From Robiginitomaculum sp. (GTDB taxonomy: Bacteria > Pseudomonadota > Alphaproteobacteria > Caulobacterales > Maricaulaceae): DNA of 32,135 bases. The position numbers were made by a program, and so were the translations under genes. Where the stretch lies: assembly GCA_021776675.1 (NCBI GenBank), contig JAJFFM010000048.1:1-32135 (forward strand), written 5' to 3'. The notes below the pieces were generated by a model that searched no databases, had not been told where the DNA came from, and saw only the letters and a program-made list of their open reading frames with translations. Below are positions 1 to 9,353 of the stretch, piece by piece; within the stretch, counting starts at the first letter, position 1; every line of letters begins with the position of its first letter.

Positions 1-1753
1 GAAGATGCAAAATGGCATGTTCAACACCGCCGATATATTGGTCAACAGGCAGCCACTGGCTGGCAATTTTATTATCGAACGGTTTATCATCAGTGTTTTT
101 CCCTTTTTTGGCACCAGCAAATCGCGCGAAATACCAAGAGCTATCAATGAATGTATCCAGCGTATCCGTCTCGCGGGTCGCAGGCTTGCCGCAGCTCGGA
201 CAATCCTCATGTTTCCACGTAGCATGACGGTCAAGTGGATTGCCGGGAATATCAAAGCTGACATCATCCGGCAGCTCAACGGGTAGGTCGGCTACGGGCA
301 CAGGCACGGCACCGCAAGCCTCACAATGAATAATCGGGATAGGACAACCCCAATACCGTTGCCGCGATACACCCCAGTCTCTCAATCTATAAGTGATTTG
401 TTTGGTGCCAGCCTTAAGTTTTTCTAACTTTGTAATCGCCGCAGAAATACCGTCCTCAACACCCATGCCGTCAAGGAAATGAGAATTAAACAATTTACCG
501 GAGCCAACATAAGCTTCATTTTCGACTTGATATGTATCCGGGTTTTCGCCTTCAGGCAGAACAACAACAGGCACAGGCAAACCATATTTTCGGGCGAAAT
601 CTAAATCCCGTTGGTCGTGCGCAGGACAGCCAAATATCGCGCCCGTACCATAACCCATCAAAACAAAATTAGCCGCATAAACGGGTAGGGTGATACCATC
701 ATCAAATGGATGTTTAACCCGCAAGCCCGTATCAACACCGAGCTTTTCAGCTTTTTCCACGGCTTCCGCGGTGCTGCCCATTAGAGTGCAGGCTTTAGCT
801 AATTCTTCGAGCGCAGCATTATCTGGCGTTAATGATTTAATGAGTGGATGGTCATAGGCTAGGGCTACAAAGCTGGCACCGAACAAAGTGTCGGGCCTTG
901 TCGTGTAAACTTCTATGTTTTTTATATCGCTCACGGCAATTGAGCTTTGCTCAACGCCTCCGCGAGGGCGCGCCATTGGGCGCGACGGGCGGTCGCCCTT
1001 GCCTCGCTGAAACTCGGTATCCGGTGATGCGTCCACCACGGCGAAACTAAACTGCGCACCCTCAGAGCGGCCAATCCAGTTTTTTTGCATGGTGCGGACT
1101 TTGTCTGGCCACTGGTCAAGCGTGTCTAGTGCCTTGTCCAAATCTTCGGCGTAATTGGTGATTTTGAAGAACCATTGGTTTAACTCTTTGGTTTCGACCT
1201 CTGCGCCAGAGCGCCAGCCTTTACCGTCTATCACTTGCTCATTGGCCAGAACGGTCATATCCACCGGATCCCAATTGACCTTGGCTGTCTTGCGGTAAAC
1301 CAAACCGTTTTCCATGAATTTCAGGAAAATAGCTTGCTGTTGTTTGTAATAGGCCACATCGCACGTAGCAAATTCGCGGCTCCAATCCAGTGCAAACCCG
1401 AGCCTTTGTAGGGGTGCTTTCATGGCGTCGATATTGCCGTAAGTCCATTCTTTGGGGTGGCCTCCCCCAGAATCCATATTGGCCATGGCGGCGTTTTCGG
1501 CCGGCATTCCAAATGCGTCCCAACCCATCGGGTGCAGCACTTCAAAACCGCAAGCCCGTTTGTAGCGCGCAATCACATCACCCATAGCGTAATTGCGCAC
1601 ATGACCCATATGGATGCGGCCAGACGGGTAAGGGAACATTTCTAGGGCATAATATTTAGGCTTAGAGGAATTGTCATCAGCTTCAAACGAACACGCCGCA
1701 TCCCATGCGGCCTGCCACCTGGGCTCTACTTCCGCCGCATTATATCTGGACAT
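1..1753 (-). CDS. leuS: Leucyl-tRNA synthetase (N-terminal part; gene runs off the left edge)
   Basis: Direct minus-strand translation from ATG at 1753: [18 protein letters not shown]...[25 protein letters not shown]...NWIGRSEG...[13 protein letters not shown]. The HMGH and TTRPDT motifs are typical of bacterial LeuRS. Frame is open to position 1. Confidence 0.97.
   Translation of the reverse strand, partial: MSRYNAAEVEPRWQAAWDAACSFEADDNSSKPKYYALEMFPYPSGRIHMGHVRNYAMGDVIARYKRACGFEVLHPMGWDAFGMPAENAAMANMDSGGGHPKEWTYGNIDAMKAPLQRLGFALDWSREFATCDVAYYKQQQAIFLKFMENGLVYRKTAKVNWDPVDMTVLANEQVIDGKGWRSGAEVETKELNQWFFKITNYAEDLDKALDTLDQWPDKVRTMQKNWIGRSEGAQFSFAVVDASPDTEFQRGKGDRPSRPMARPRGGVEQSSIAVSDIKNIEVYTTRPDTLFGASFVALAYDHPLIKSLTPDNAALEELAKACTLMGSTAEAVEKAEKLGVDTGLRVKHPFDDGITLPVYAANFVLMGYGTGAIFGCPAHDQRDLDFARKYGLPVPVVVLPEGENPDTYQVENEAYVGSGKLFNSHFLDGMGVEDGISAAITKLEKLKAGTKQITYRLRDWGVSRQRYWGCPIPIIHCEACGAVPVPVADLPVELPDDVSFDIPGNPLDRHATWKHEDCPSCGKPATRETDTLDTFIDSSWYFARFAGAKKGKNTDDKPFDNKIASQWLPVDQYIGGVEHAILHL
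920..1017 (-). repeat. Palindromic repeat element, copy 1, inserted in frame within leuS
   Basis: Minus strand reads CCGAGTTTCAGCGAGGCAAGGGCG...CCCTCGCGGAGGCGTTGAGCAAAGCTCAATTGCCGTGAGCGATATAAAA. Shares two exact 15-mers and hairpin architecture with 18503-18613. Confidence 0.8.
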
Positions 1754-1785
1754 GCTTTATCCTGTATGAAAGTTTTTTCGTCGCC

Positions 1786-2268
1786 TTATTCGTCAACAGT
1801 GGCGATATAAAGCTGACGGGCGCGGGTCAGGATTGAGTTTTCAATGGACCTGGCCGTGTCACCGTCTACTGAAGCATCGCTCCAACCAATATCACTACGG
1901 ACTTGTTTGAAGATAGAAACCTTCAGAGCGTCCGCGCGCAGGTTCGTGTCCAAGATATAGACATTAGCCTTGAAACGCTCATTTGGCGCTTGTGGGCTGG
2001 CATACCAGTCTGTGATAACAACGCCGCCGAACGGATCGACTTCAGAGAGCGGCATAAATTCGAGAGTTTCCAGAGAAGCGCGCCACAAGAACTGATTGAC
2101 GCCCATGCGCGGTGCCGCACGTTTTACTTTGGAATAATTGCCTTCATCAGAACTACTTGATGAACCAACACCCGGTAAAATACTCGTGGCTTTTTTCACG
2201 GTTTGACACCCTGATATGCCAACAACAAGGATTGTACCCATAACAATTTTAGTCAAAATAGACGACAT
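1786..2268 (-). CDS. DUF3576 domain-containing putative lipoprotein
   Basis: ORF of 160 aa with lipobox-like VVGISGC; next to leuS as in many alphaproteobacteria. Confidence 0.75.
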   Translation of the reverse strand: MSSILTKIVMGTILVVGISGCQTVKKATSILPGVGSSSSSDEGNYSKVKRAAPRMGVNQFLWRASLETLEFMPLSEVDPFGGVVITDWYASPQAPNERFKANVYILDTNLRADALKVSIFKQVRSDIGWSDASVDGDTARSIENSILTRARQLYIATVDE

Positions 2269-2398
2269 ATATATTCTCCAATTGGCACTAAATTAACCAT
2301 CAGCACCTAAATTTAGCCCGCGTTATAACACGTAAGTTTCACAGGGATAGTCCCTATACGACAAAATTCACACTTCAAGCTATAAATTTCCGTAAGGT

Positions 2399-2480
2399 GT
2401 GCCTGAAGGTCTGCGTGGAGGTCTACCTGAAGGTTTGTCTGAGCGTAAGTGAGTTTATATGAGCGTAAGTGAGCCTATAT
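2399..2480. repeat. Compound short tandem repeat: about four 12-nt units then two 20-nt units
   Basis: gtgcctgaaggt/ctgcgtggaggt/ctacctgaaggt/ttgtctgagcgt, then gagcgtaagtgagtttatat/gagcgtaagtgagcctatat (18/20 identical). Confidence 0.8.
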
Positions 2481-2511
2481 ATTTAAATGCGACATCAGAA
2501 TGCAACTCAGC

Positions 2512-5241
2512 TTAAAACCGTTCTAGCAATCTATCTAGGTATTCGCGTTCGGTTTCGCCTCGATCGCGCTCACCGGAGCGGCGGCGTAACTCTTCCAAAA
2601 GCTCTCTTGCTCTTTGTTGGTCCGTTTTATCAGATATGTCCGTATCAGCCTCACCTAAGCTATCACCTTGTTCACGGCCAAAAGGATCAGATGGGCCTTG
2701 GCCTTCTTCATTAGTAGCTTGGCCACCTTCTTCTTCAAGCCGTGCCGCTTCTTGTGCGAGCAAGCCTTCGCCCGCTTGGCGCAGGGCGTCTATGGCGTCT
2801 GATTGGGCTCGGCCTGCGCCGTAAAATTCACCGTCTTCGAGCGCTTGTTCGCTCCGTCCCATGGCACCTTTCGCATCTTCTAAAGCTTGTTTTATATCAC
2901 CGCTACCAATGCCGTCTTCTTCTCCGCCTTCACCACCCGCACCGCCCTCTTGTGGCTCACCTGTGCCTGCCTGACCATTGGCGGCGTCTTCAAGTTTTTT
3001 GAGCATGTCAGCGATTTGCCCTTGCTGATCTGCAAGCTCTTCACCGGAGGGCTGGTTTTTGCTCGGATTGTTCGGTTCGCCGTTTTGTGTATCGCCTTGC
3101 CCTTGCATGTCGCCCTGTCCTTGCATGCTATCCGCCTCAGCACGCCCTACATCTTGGGTTTCGTCGCGTAGACGGCGTTGCTCGCCGAGGATATCATTTA
3201 AATCTTCTAGGGCTTCTTTCAGCTCCTCGCTCATGCCGCCGCCAACGCCACTCCCAGAGCCGCCCCCTCCTTGAGCCAATTGAATTTTCATATTTTCCAA
3301 TAATTCCGCTAATTGTGCCAAAGCTTTACGCGCGGCGACCGTATCGCCCATGCGGTTGGCTTCTTCGATAGCATCTAATAAAGCCTGTATTTCGTCAGTG
3401 TTGAAATCGGCACCACCACCTTGGCCGCCTTCGCCGTCTGCGGATTTTTCTTGGGCGTTCTTGGCTGCTTCTAACATCAAAAATTCCATATAACGGTCAA
3501 CGGCTTCATTATAGCGGTCAAACAGAACGTCGACCTCGCGTTGGGGTGCGCGTCTTGCCATGGCATTGTTAAGCGCCCGCTCGGCCCGTTGCATGTCTTC
3601 TTTCGCATTGCCGAGGCGGCCAAATTCTGCGCGCATGGCAATGGCCCATAAGTCTTCGGAAATGCCGCCCAGCTCATCTGTTCCCCTTGCGGTTTGCAAA
3701 CGGCGATAGATATTGCGCAGTCCGAGATAAACACTTGGGTCTTCGAAAATGCCGACGGGTTTGTCCGTAATAGCTTCGATCAATAGTGCGGTGCGCCTTA
3801 CATCCACAGGGGCGCGGTCAATGGCTAGCTCGGGTCTGTCTACCGCAAAGAGCGGTTTGGCTGCGGGTTTGGTGGTTTGTATTCTCGGATAAGACGCATA
3901 TTGATATTTGCCCGCTTCTGTACCAGCTAACATTAGCTGACGTTGTTCGGCGACCGCTTTGGCCAATGGCTCGACGAATATTTTATCGGGGGCAACAAAA
4001 TTGTACATGGCGGTTGAACCGACTTGGCGTTTGCCGTCTACGGCTAATAAGCGCCCTTGCACTTTTTTGCCGGCCCATTTGTGCTTGGTCATATCAATGC
4101 CGCCCGGTTCTTTGGTGGCCGAGCGCACTGACGAACCGGGTAGGGTGATATTGATTTGCTCGGTGGTATCGGGGTCGCTTTCTAGAGCCAGCGACAAGAG
4201 TAAGCTCTCGACGCCGTAATCATCTTCGAGGGAATAGCTAAAAATCAAACGATCGCGTTTACCTGCTTTTGGGGCTTCGTCGAACCTGACCAAAGGAAAC
4301 CGATCTGTGTCTACATTGAGGACCCATATTTTTTCGCTCTCACCAATACGGTAGCTAGCAACAGTGCCCCTATTGACAACAGCTCTGGCTTCGAAGCTTT
4401 GTGGGCCGAGCCGTTTGGCGGTGATACGTCGTGTGCTGTTGCCTGCGCGTAATATCAGACGGGGTGCCGATTTAACACCGGATATGCGAGCAACAAATTC
4501 GGAACCTTCTGGTACATTTTTGCTGGGCGCGTCCATGTTTTGCTGTTCTTTGAAATAACTTGGCGGTCTACCCGTGTATGCGGGCGGGTCTATCCAAGCC
4601 TCATAGTGGGCGGTTTTAGCTGACATGCCATATATCCAACCGGGCGTTAGACTGGCCCGTAGACGCTCATAATTATCACCGGCGCCGACCATAAAGGCCA
4701 ACATCAGCATTATCGGTGTGGTGATGCGCAGGAAATATTTATCCATAGGCGCAAGTGTTGGTCGCAAAGATGATGTACCTGCGCGCTGAATTTGTGCTTG
4801 CGCATTGGCTAAATGGTTTTGCCATGCCGTATTAGAGGTGGCTAGCTCGGCACTATCATTTAGCGCAGGCGTGTCGTCCAATGTGTCCAAAGGACGGTGG
4901 GATAACCCGCTATCCAGTTCAACTCTGCGCCGTGCTTGTGATTGTGTCGGTCGTAATTCCTGCCGTGCGGCGTGCCCGCTTATGACAACAAAATAAGTGG
5001 CAATAATCAGTCCGATGAGACGCCAAGGGTCGCCGATTTTCTGCCACACGCCAAAAGCTGCTGCCGTGGTAAATAACAGCACAAATAACACGCCCATCGC
5101 CAAAGTAGGCGCATAGGTTTCCCACAACAAATGCCCATAAGCCCGTTTAGTCAGGCTGCCTGCACGCTTGCTCAAATTAATGTGGCGCTTAGTCAAAATA
5201 TCTTGTGTTGGGTCCGGATCCATAATGCCTTTATAAGCCAT
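2512..5241 (-). CDS. DUF4175 / TIGR02302 family membrane protein
   Basis: 909-aa ORF with N-terminal TM segments, a long coiled/charged region, and a Gly/Gln/Glu-rich C-terminal half ending ERDRGETEREYLDRLLERF. Confidence 0.8.
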   Translation of the reverse strand: MAYKGIMDPDPTQDILTKRHINLSKRAGSLTKRAYGHLLWETYAPTLAMGVLFVLLFTTAAAFGVWQKIGDPWRLIGLIIATYFVVISGHAARQELRPTQSQARRRVELDSGLSHRPLDTLDDTPALNDSAELATSNTAWQNHLANAQAQIQRAGTSSLRPTLAPMDKYFLRITTPIMLMLAFMVGAGDNYERLRASLTPGWIYGMSAKTAHYEAWIDPPAYTGRPPSYFKEQQNMDAPSKNVPEGSEFVARISGVKSAPRLILRAGNSTRRITAKRLGPQSFEARAVVNRGTVASYRIGESEKIWVLNVDTDRFPLVRFDEAPKAGKRDRLIFSYSLEDDYGVESLLLSLALESDPDTTEQINITLPGSSVRSATKEPGGIDMTKHKWAGKKVQGRLLAVDGKRQVGSTAMYNFVAPDKIFVEPLAKAVAEQRQLMLAGTEAGKYQYASYPRIQTTKPAAKPLFAVDRPELAIDRAPVDVRRTALLIEAITDKPVGIFEDPSVYLGLRNIYRRLQTARGTDELGGISEDLWAIAMRAEFGRLGNAKEDMQRAERALNNAMARRAPQREVDVLFDRYNEAVDRYMEFLMLEAAKNAQEKSADGEGGQGGGADFNTDEIQALLDAIEEANRMGDTVAARKALAQLAELLENMKIQLAQGGGGSGSGVGGGMSEELKEALEDLNDILGEQRRLRDETQDVGRAEADSMQGQGDMQGQGDTQNGEPNNPSKNQPSGEELADQQGQIADMLKKLEDAANGQAGTGEPQEGGAGGEGGEEDGIGSGDIKQALEDAKGAMGRSEQALEDGEFYGAGRAQSDAIDALRQAGEGLLAQEAARLEEEGGQATNEEGQGPSDPFGREQGDSLGEADTDISDKTDQQRARELLEELRRRSGERDRGETEREYLDRLLERF

Positions 5242-5300
5242 GTTTCCTAATAAGGTGCAATTAATTCATTAAAATTTCGCGAGGTTGCGCAAACCTTACT

Positions 5301-5339
5301 TACGCAATTTCTTTACGCTATCTCTTTACGCGATTTCTA
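5301..5339. repeat. Three 13-bp tandem units at the 3' end of the thiolase gene
   Basis: tacgcaatttctt / tacgctatctctt / tacgcgatttcta. Confidence 0.8.
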
Positions 5340-6537
5340 GCGCAATCGCAGTTGCTTCGCCGCCGCCTATACATAAGCTTGCCATACCTTTTTTAGCGCC
5401 GCGTTTTTCCATGGCTGCGATTAAAGTTGCCATAATCCGCGCACCAGATGCGCCGATAGGGTGACCAAGAACACAAGCGCCGCCGTTTACATTGACCTTG
5501 TCGTGGTCGAGCTTCATGTCGCGCATGGCAATCATAGGCACAACGGCAAAGGCTTCGTTAATCTCCCACAGATCAACATCCCCCGTGTTCCAACCCGCTT
5601 TGCTTAGGCATTTTTCCATAGCTTTAACGGGAGCAGTGGTGAAATATTTTGGCTCGTGGGCATGGGCAGCGTGTGCTTTTATCTCGGCCAGGATTTTAAT
5701 GTCGCGGTTTTCAGCCTCGGACTTGCGCATCAAGACAAGCGCTGCCGCGCCGTCATTAATTGAACTAGCATTGGCGGCCGTAACCGTGCCGTCTTTGTTA
5801 AAGACGGGGCGTAAATTTGGGATTTTCTCAGGGCGGGCGCCTTCGGGGCCTGCGTCGGTGGAGACTACGATATCGCCTTTGCGGTTTGGCACAGTGACAG
5901 GGGTTATTTCGCGGTTAAAATCTCCGGTTTCTGCCGCACGTTTGGCGCGGTTGACGCTCTCAATAGCATAGGCGTCCTGCTCTTCGCGGGTAATTTGGTA
6001 TTCTTGGGCAATCATGTCCGCAAATACGCCCATTGGTTTATGATCATAAGCGTCCGTAAGCCCGTCGTGCATCATGGTGTCGATCATGACGCCATTGCCC
6101 ATACGGTATCCGCCGCGCGCCTCGGGGAGCACATAGGGTGCGCCTGTCATGCTTTCCATGCCGCCTGCAACAATGATATCTGCAGAGCCAGCCTTAATTG
6201 TGTCGTGTGCCATGATGGCGGCTTGCATGGCCGAGCCACACATTTTGTTAATGGTGGTGGCTTCGCAGGTCAGAGTTAACCCGGCCTTCAAACCTGCCTG
6301 TCTGGCCGGGGCTTGACCTTGGCCTGCGGGTAAAACACAGCCCATTATGACTTGCTCTACGTCACCAGTTTCAATGCCGCTTTCGGACAAAGCTGCGCTA
6401 ATAGCCGCCGCGCCAAGCTCAGGTGCTGATAATGTGCTAAATGCACCTTGAAAAGCCGCCATAGGGGTACGGGCAAGGCCTACGATGACAACAGGATCAG
6501 AGGTGGGGTCAGAAGAAGAGGACATAGTTTTTTCCAT
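5326..6537 (-). CDS. Acetyl-CoA C-acetyltransferase (thiolase)
   Basis: KMCGSAMQA active-site Cys, NVNGGACVLGHPIGASGARI, and C-terminal SLCIGGGEATAIALE are classic thiolase motifs. Confidence 0.95.
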   Translation of the reverse strand: MEKTMSSSSDPTSDPVVIVGLARTPMAAFQGAFSTLSAPELGAAAISAALSESGIETGDVEQVIMGCVLPAGQGQAPARQAGLKAGLTLTCEATTINKMCGSAMQAAIMAHDTIKAGSADIIVAGGMESMTGAPYVLPEARGGYRMGNGVMIDTMMHDGLTDAYDHKPMGVFADMIAQEYQITREEQDAYAIESVNRAKRAAETGDFNREITPVTVPNRKGDIVVSTDAGPEGARPEKIPNLRPVFNKDGTVTAANASSINDGAAALVLMRKSEAENRDIKILAEIKAHAAHAHEPKYFTTAPVKAMEKCLSKAGWNTGDVDLWEINEAFAVVPMIAMRDMKLDHDKVNVNGGACVLGHPIGASGARIMATLIAAMEKRGAKKGMASLCIGGGEATAIALEIA

Positions 6538-6645
6538 TTATGTTTTAATTTCGCGCCAATATATTTCCCCCAATATATTCCTGTGGGCATAGATTGCAAT
6601 GCGGTGTTTAGGGTTTAGGTCAAATAGTTGTGATTGGGTCGAGTA

Positions 6646-7821
6646 TTACTCCGCCGATACAATCCAGCCGCCACCTAGGACTCGTGACGGCACATCTGCA
6701 TCATAGAACACGCAGGCTTGGCCGGGGGCTATGCCTTCTTCGGGTTCTGCTAGGTCTACGACGATTTCGTTGCCGACTGCTGTGAATCGTGCGGCCACCG
6801 GCGGGCGCATGGAGCGGGTTTTTACCATTATGCTGCGTCCGTCTAATGCGTGCTCGAACAATCCAATATCGTTCAAGCTGCCGAGCCAATTGATATCCTT
6901 TAGATATATGCGGGTCTTTTTAAGCCTAATTCTTGGCCCGACGATGACTTGTTTTTTGGCGGCGTCCAATCTGAGTACATAGAGCGGGTCTTGACCGCTT
7001 CCGTCCGGAATGTTGAGCCCGCGCCTTTGGCCGATAGTATAATGCATAATGCCTAGGTGTGTACCAAGCACCGTACCGTCCACATGGACTACCTCGCCGG
7101 GGTCCGCGGCGTCCGGTCGTAGCTTCTTGATGACATCGGTATATTTTCCGGTCGGGACAAAACAGATATCTTGGCTATCAGGCTTGGCGGCAATGGAGAG
7201 GCCGAGCTCGACCGCCAATGCACGGGTTTCGGCTTTATCATAGCCGCCCAAGGGAAAACGCAGAAAATCCAGCTGTTCTTGGGTGGTGGTGAACAGAAAA
7301 TAAGACTGGTCTTTGGTGCTATCAACGGCGCGGTGCAGCTCTGCCCCTAATTTACCGTCTACGCGGCGCACATAATGCCCTGTCGCCATACAGTCTGCAC
7401 CCAAATCTTTGGCGACTTGGAGCAAATCGCGAAATTTGACGGTCTGGTTACAGCGTACACAGGGGATAGGCGTCGCACCCTTCAGATACGTATCGGCAAA
7501 GTCGTCCATAACCGCATTTGAAAATTTGCTTTCATAGTCGAGCACATAATGGGGGAAATTGCACATCTCTGCCACGCGCTTGGCATCATAGATATCTTGA
7601 CCTGAACAGCAGGCTTTAGCCTTTTGAATAGCTGCACCGTGATCATAGAGCTGTAATGTGATGCCGATGACTTCATACCCTTTTCTGGCAAGCATGGCTG
7701 CACAGACAGAGCTATCCACGCCGCCGGACATAGCCACAACCACACGGGTATCGGCGCAAGTTTTAGCGAAGCCTAAGGAATTTAAGGTTTGGGCGTTATT
7801 TTTGCTCTTAGTATCGTTCAT
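6646..7821 (-). CDS. mnmA: tRNA-specific 2-thiouridylase MnmA
   Basis: [20 protein letters not shown]-loop, [47 protein letters not shown]. Confidence 0.97.
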   Translation of the reverse strand: MNDTKSKNNAQTLNSLGFAKTCADTRVVVAMSGGVDSSVCAAMLARKGYEVIGITLQLYDHGAAIQKAKACCSGQDIYDAKRVAEMCNFPHYVLDYESKFSNAVMDDFADTYLKGATPIPCVRCNQTVKFRDLLQVAKDLGADCMATGHYVRRVDGKLGAELHRAVDSTKDQSYFLFTTTQEQLDFLRFPLGGYDKAETRALAVELGLSIAAKPDSQDICFVPTGKYTDVIKKLRPDAADPGEVVHVDGTVLGTHLGIMHYTIGQRRGLNIPDGSGQDPLYVLRLDAAKKQVIVGPRIRLKKTRIYLKDINWLGSLNDIGLFEHALDGRSIMVKTRSMRPPVAARFTAVGNEIVVDLAEPEEGIAPGQACVFYDADVPSRVLGGGWIVSAE

Positions 7822-7950
7822 AGCTGCCTAAATAGGGAGCATATGTTCATAAGTCGAGATGCGAAGATATATTTCTTTGGGGTAAATGTTAATAATTGAG
7901 TGCAGAAAAACGCAATAGAATCAAAACCTTATAAAAACCGCAATAATTTC

Positions 7951-7973
7951 TTAACACTATTTGTTGGTGTTAA
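7951..7973. promoter_or_regulatory. Inverted repeat TTAACAC-N9-GTGTTAA upstream of sciP
   Basis: Perfect 7-bp arms 7951-7957 and 7967-7973 within the AT-rich upstream region; regulatory role is inference. Confidence 0.4.
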
Positions 7974-8112
7974 CCTTTGTAAACGTATGTTTTTATTGTG
8001 TTTTTTCTGCTTTTGTTAGGGTGTTTTTAATAAACTGGCCCTACAACAACAATATAAGAAAACACGGGGCCCACGTAATTACACATTGGGTCGATAACAG
8101 TGGTGCGAAATA

Positions 8113-8370
8113 ATGATTAGAGAGAATGTTGTAATTGGACCGGAGGGCACGCCACTTACGCTGGCTGACCTACCGAAACCTGATACCGTACGGTGGGTTA
8201 TACGACGTAAAGCCGAAGTTGTTGCTGCAGTGCGCGGCGGCTTGTTGACATTGGACGGCGCTTGTGACCGTTATGGTTTGTCGGCAGAGGAATTTTTATC
8301 TTGGCAGCGGTCCATTGAATCCCACGGGATTTCAGGCCTACGGACCACGCGGATACAAGCTTACCGCTAA
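8113..8370 (+). CDS. sciP: DUF1153 protein, CtrA inhibitor SciP family
   Basis: 85 aa; RWVIRRKAEVVAAVRGGLLTLDGACDRYGLSAEEFLSWQRSIESHGISGLRTTRIQAYR is the characteristic DUF1153/SciP sequence. Confidence 0.92.
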   Translation: MIRENVVIGPEGTPLTLADLPKPDTVRWVIRRKAEVVAAVRGGLLTLDGACDRYGLSAEEFLSWQRSIESHGISGLRTTRIQAYR

Positions 8371-8390
8371 TCAGGCTCTCCAACAAATTA

Positions 8391-8425
8391 AAACCACCGC
8401 AGCGCAAGTTGGCGGTGGTTTTTTA
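8391..8425 (+). terminator. Rho-independent terminator after sciP
   Basis: AAACCACCGC-loop-GCGGTGGTTTTTTT; 10-bp perfect stem followed by T tract. Confidence 0.88.
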
Positions 8426-8545
8426 TTGTCTAAATCTTTGATTTATATGGTTACTTTTATTAATTTTAGCGTTTTTTTAAAGTTTTAAAGTTAGAGTTAC
8501 TCCATAATAAAAGCACAAAATGTGCATGATCATTAGGTGGAACAT

Positions 8546-9253
8546 ATGTCCAATATGAACAACCGGCCCGAAGGTCGGCTGATACCTGTATTTGCAGTTG
8601 ATGATGGTTTGCGAAATGCAGATTTGGTGCTGGCTTTGTCCAAAACAGCGGCAGCACGCGGCGAAACTGTGTTAATGCTCGATCAAATGCAGGGCCATTT
8701 GATGGATAAGGCGGGCATAATGGTCGGCGCGACTTTGGCCGATGTATTAGACGGAAGCGCATGCATGTCTGATGCAAAATACATAAACCATAATGAGCAT
8801 TTTACTGCCGTTAGCACGGGCGGTGCCGATTTGGATGTCATACTGGGTTCGTTGGCGGCAATGTCTCTTAGTTACGATTGGGTGTTTATTGGTGCGAAAC
8901 CGGGATGTACGCCAGCCCATATCAGGCTTGCAGGCGCAGCTGATGCGGCGCTTATGTTGTATGATTGCGGCGGTGATAAATTTATGCGCGCCTATTGGAT
9001 GCTCGAAGCCATTCGAGCACGTGTGCCAAAATTTGACCCATTAATAATTGCGCAGATAGACAATGAAGGGTGTGAAGCCGAGGGTTTTGAAACTTTCGAC
9101 TTACTGGCCGGCACGGTTCGAGATTTTCTGGGTGCGGCTCCGGCTTTGGGCGGTATTTTGGAAGATGCTGGTTCTGCCGTAGAATTGGCACCGGCATTAT
9201 TAGAAGCCTTACGTCAGGATAGCGACGACATACAAAAATGTGCATCTGCATAA
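8546..9253 (+). CDS. ParA/MinD/CpaE-like protein lacking a recognisable Walker A motif
   Basis: GRLIPVFAVDDGLRNADLVLALSKTAAARGETVLMLD...ADVLDG...YDWVFIGAKPG...: fold-like pattern of the MRP/MinD family, but GKGGxGKT replaced by DDGLRNAD. ATG at 8546 preferred over GTG at 8537 because AGGTGG lies upstream. Confidence 0.6.
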   Translation: MSNMNNRPEGRLIPVFAVDDGLRNADLVLALSKTAAARGETVLMLDQMQGHLMDKAGIMVGATLADVLDGSACMSDAKYINHNEHFTAVSTGGADLDVILGSLAAMSLSYDWVFIGAKPGCTPAHIRLAGAADAALMLYDCGGDKFMRAYWMLEAIRARVPKFDPLIIAQIDNEGCEAEGFETFDLLAGTVRDFLGAAPALGGILEDAGSAVELAPALLEALRQDSDDIQKCASA

Positions 9254-9353
9254 ACTTAAGTAAAATTAGCTTACGAAATTGTAATCATAAAGTGCGACGG
9301 AAAAGTCATCTCGGGGCGTTTAACCTATATAAACACCTCAATAGGAGACTAAA

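Noticed and set aside
920-1017. Possibility that the leuS insertion reflects a sequencing error or pseudogene
   Set aside because: The frame is intact on both sides, there is no stop, and the inserted DNA has a second homologous copy, so an error is unlikely.
931-1119. 62-aa ORF on the minus strand in the track overlapping the leuS insertion
   Set aside because: It is an alternative frame of the real leuS sequence; the LeuRS frame reads through with conserved motifs on both sides.
3080-3145. MQGQGDMQGQGD repeat in the DUF4175 protein
   Set aside because: Low-complexity Gln/Gly tract is normal in this family's C-terminal half.
3087-3371. Several plus-strand ORFs antisense to DUF4175 (e.g. 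2742-3002, 3786-4148)
   Set aside because: They are by-products of the GC-rich coding strand of a well-supported 909-aa gene and resemble no known protein.
4051-4060. GCGCCCTTGC word resembling the end of the palindromic element (also at 12664-12673)
   Set aside because: Only about 10 nt shared, with no second end and no hairpin architecture; treated as chance.
6556-6581. CCAATATATTTCC / CCAATATATTCC direct repeat upstream of the thiolase gene
   Set aside because: Short, AT-rich and only two imperfect copies; could easily be chance.
8264-8488. 74-aa plus-strand ORF overlapping the sciP end and its terminator
   Set aside because: It spans the intrinsic terminator in a different frame from SciP and lacks support.
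9298-9323. GGAAA...CGTTT as an ECF/EcfG-type promoter upstream of the EF-hand gene
   Set aside because: The spacing is about 13 nt, shorter than the expected 16-17; not strong enough to report as a feature.
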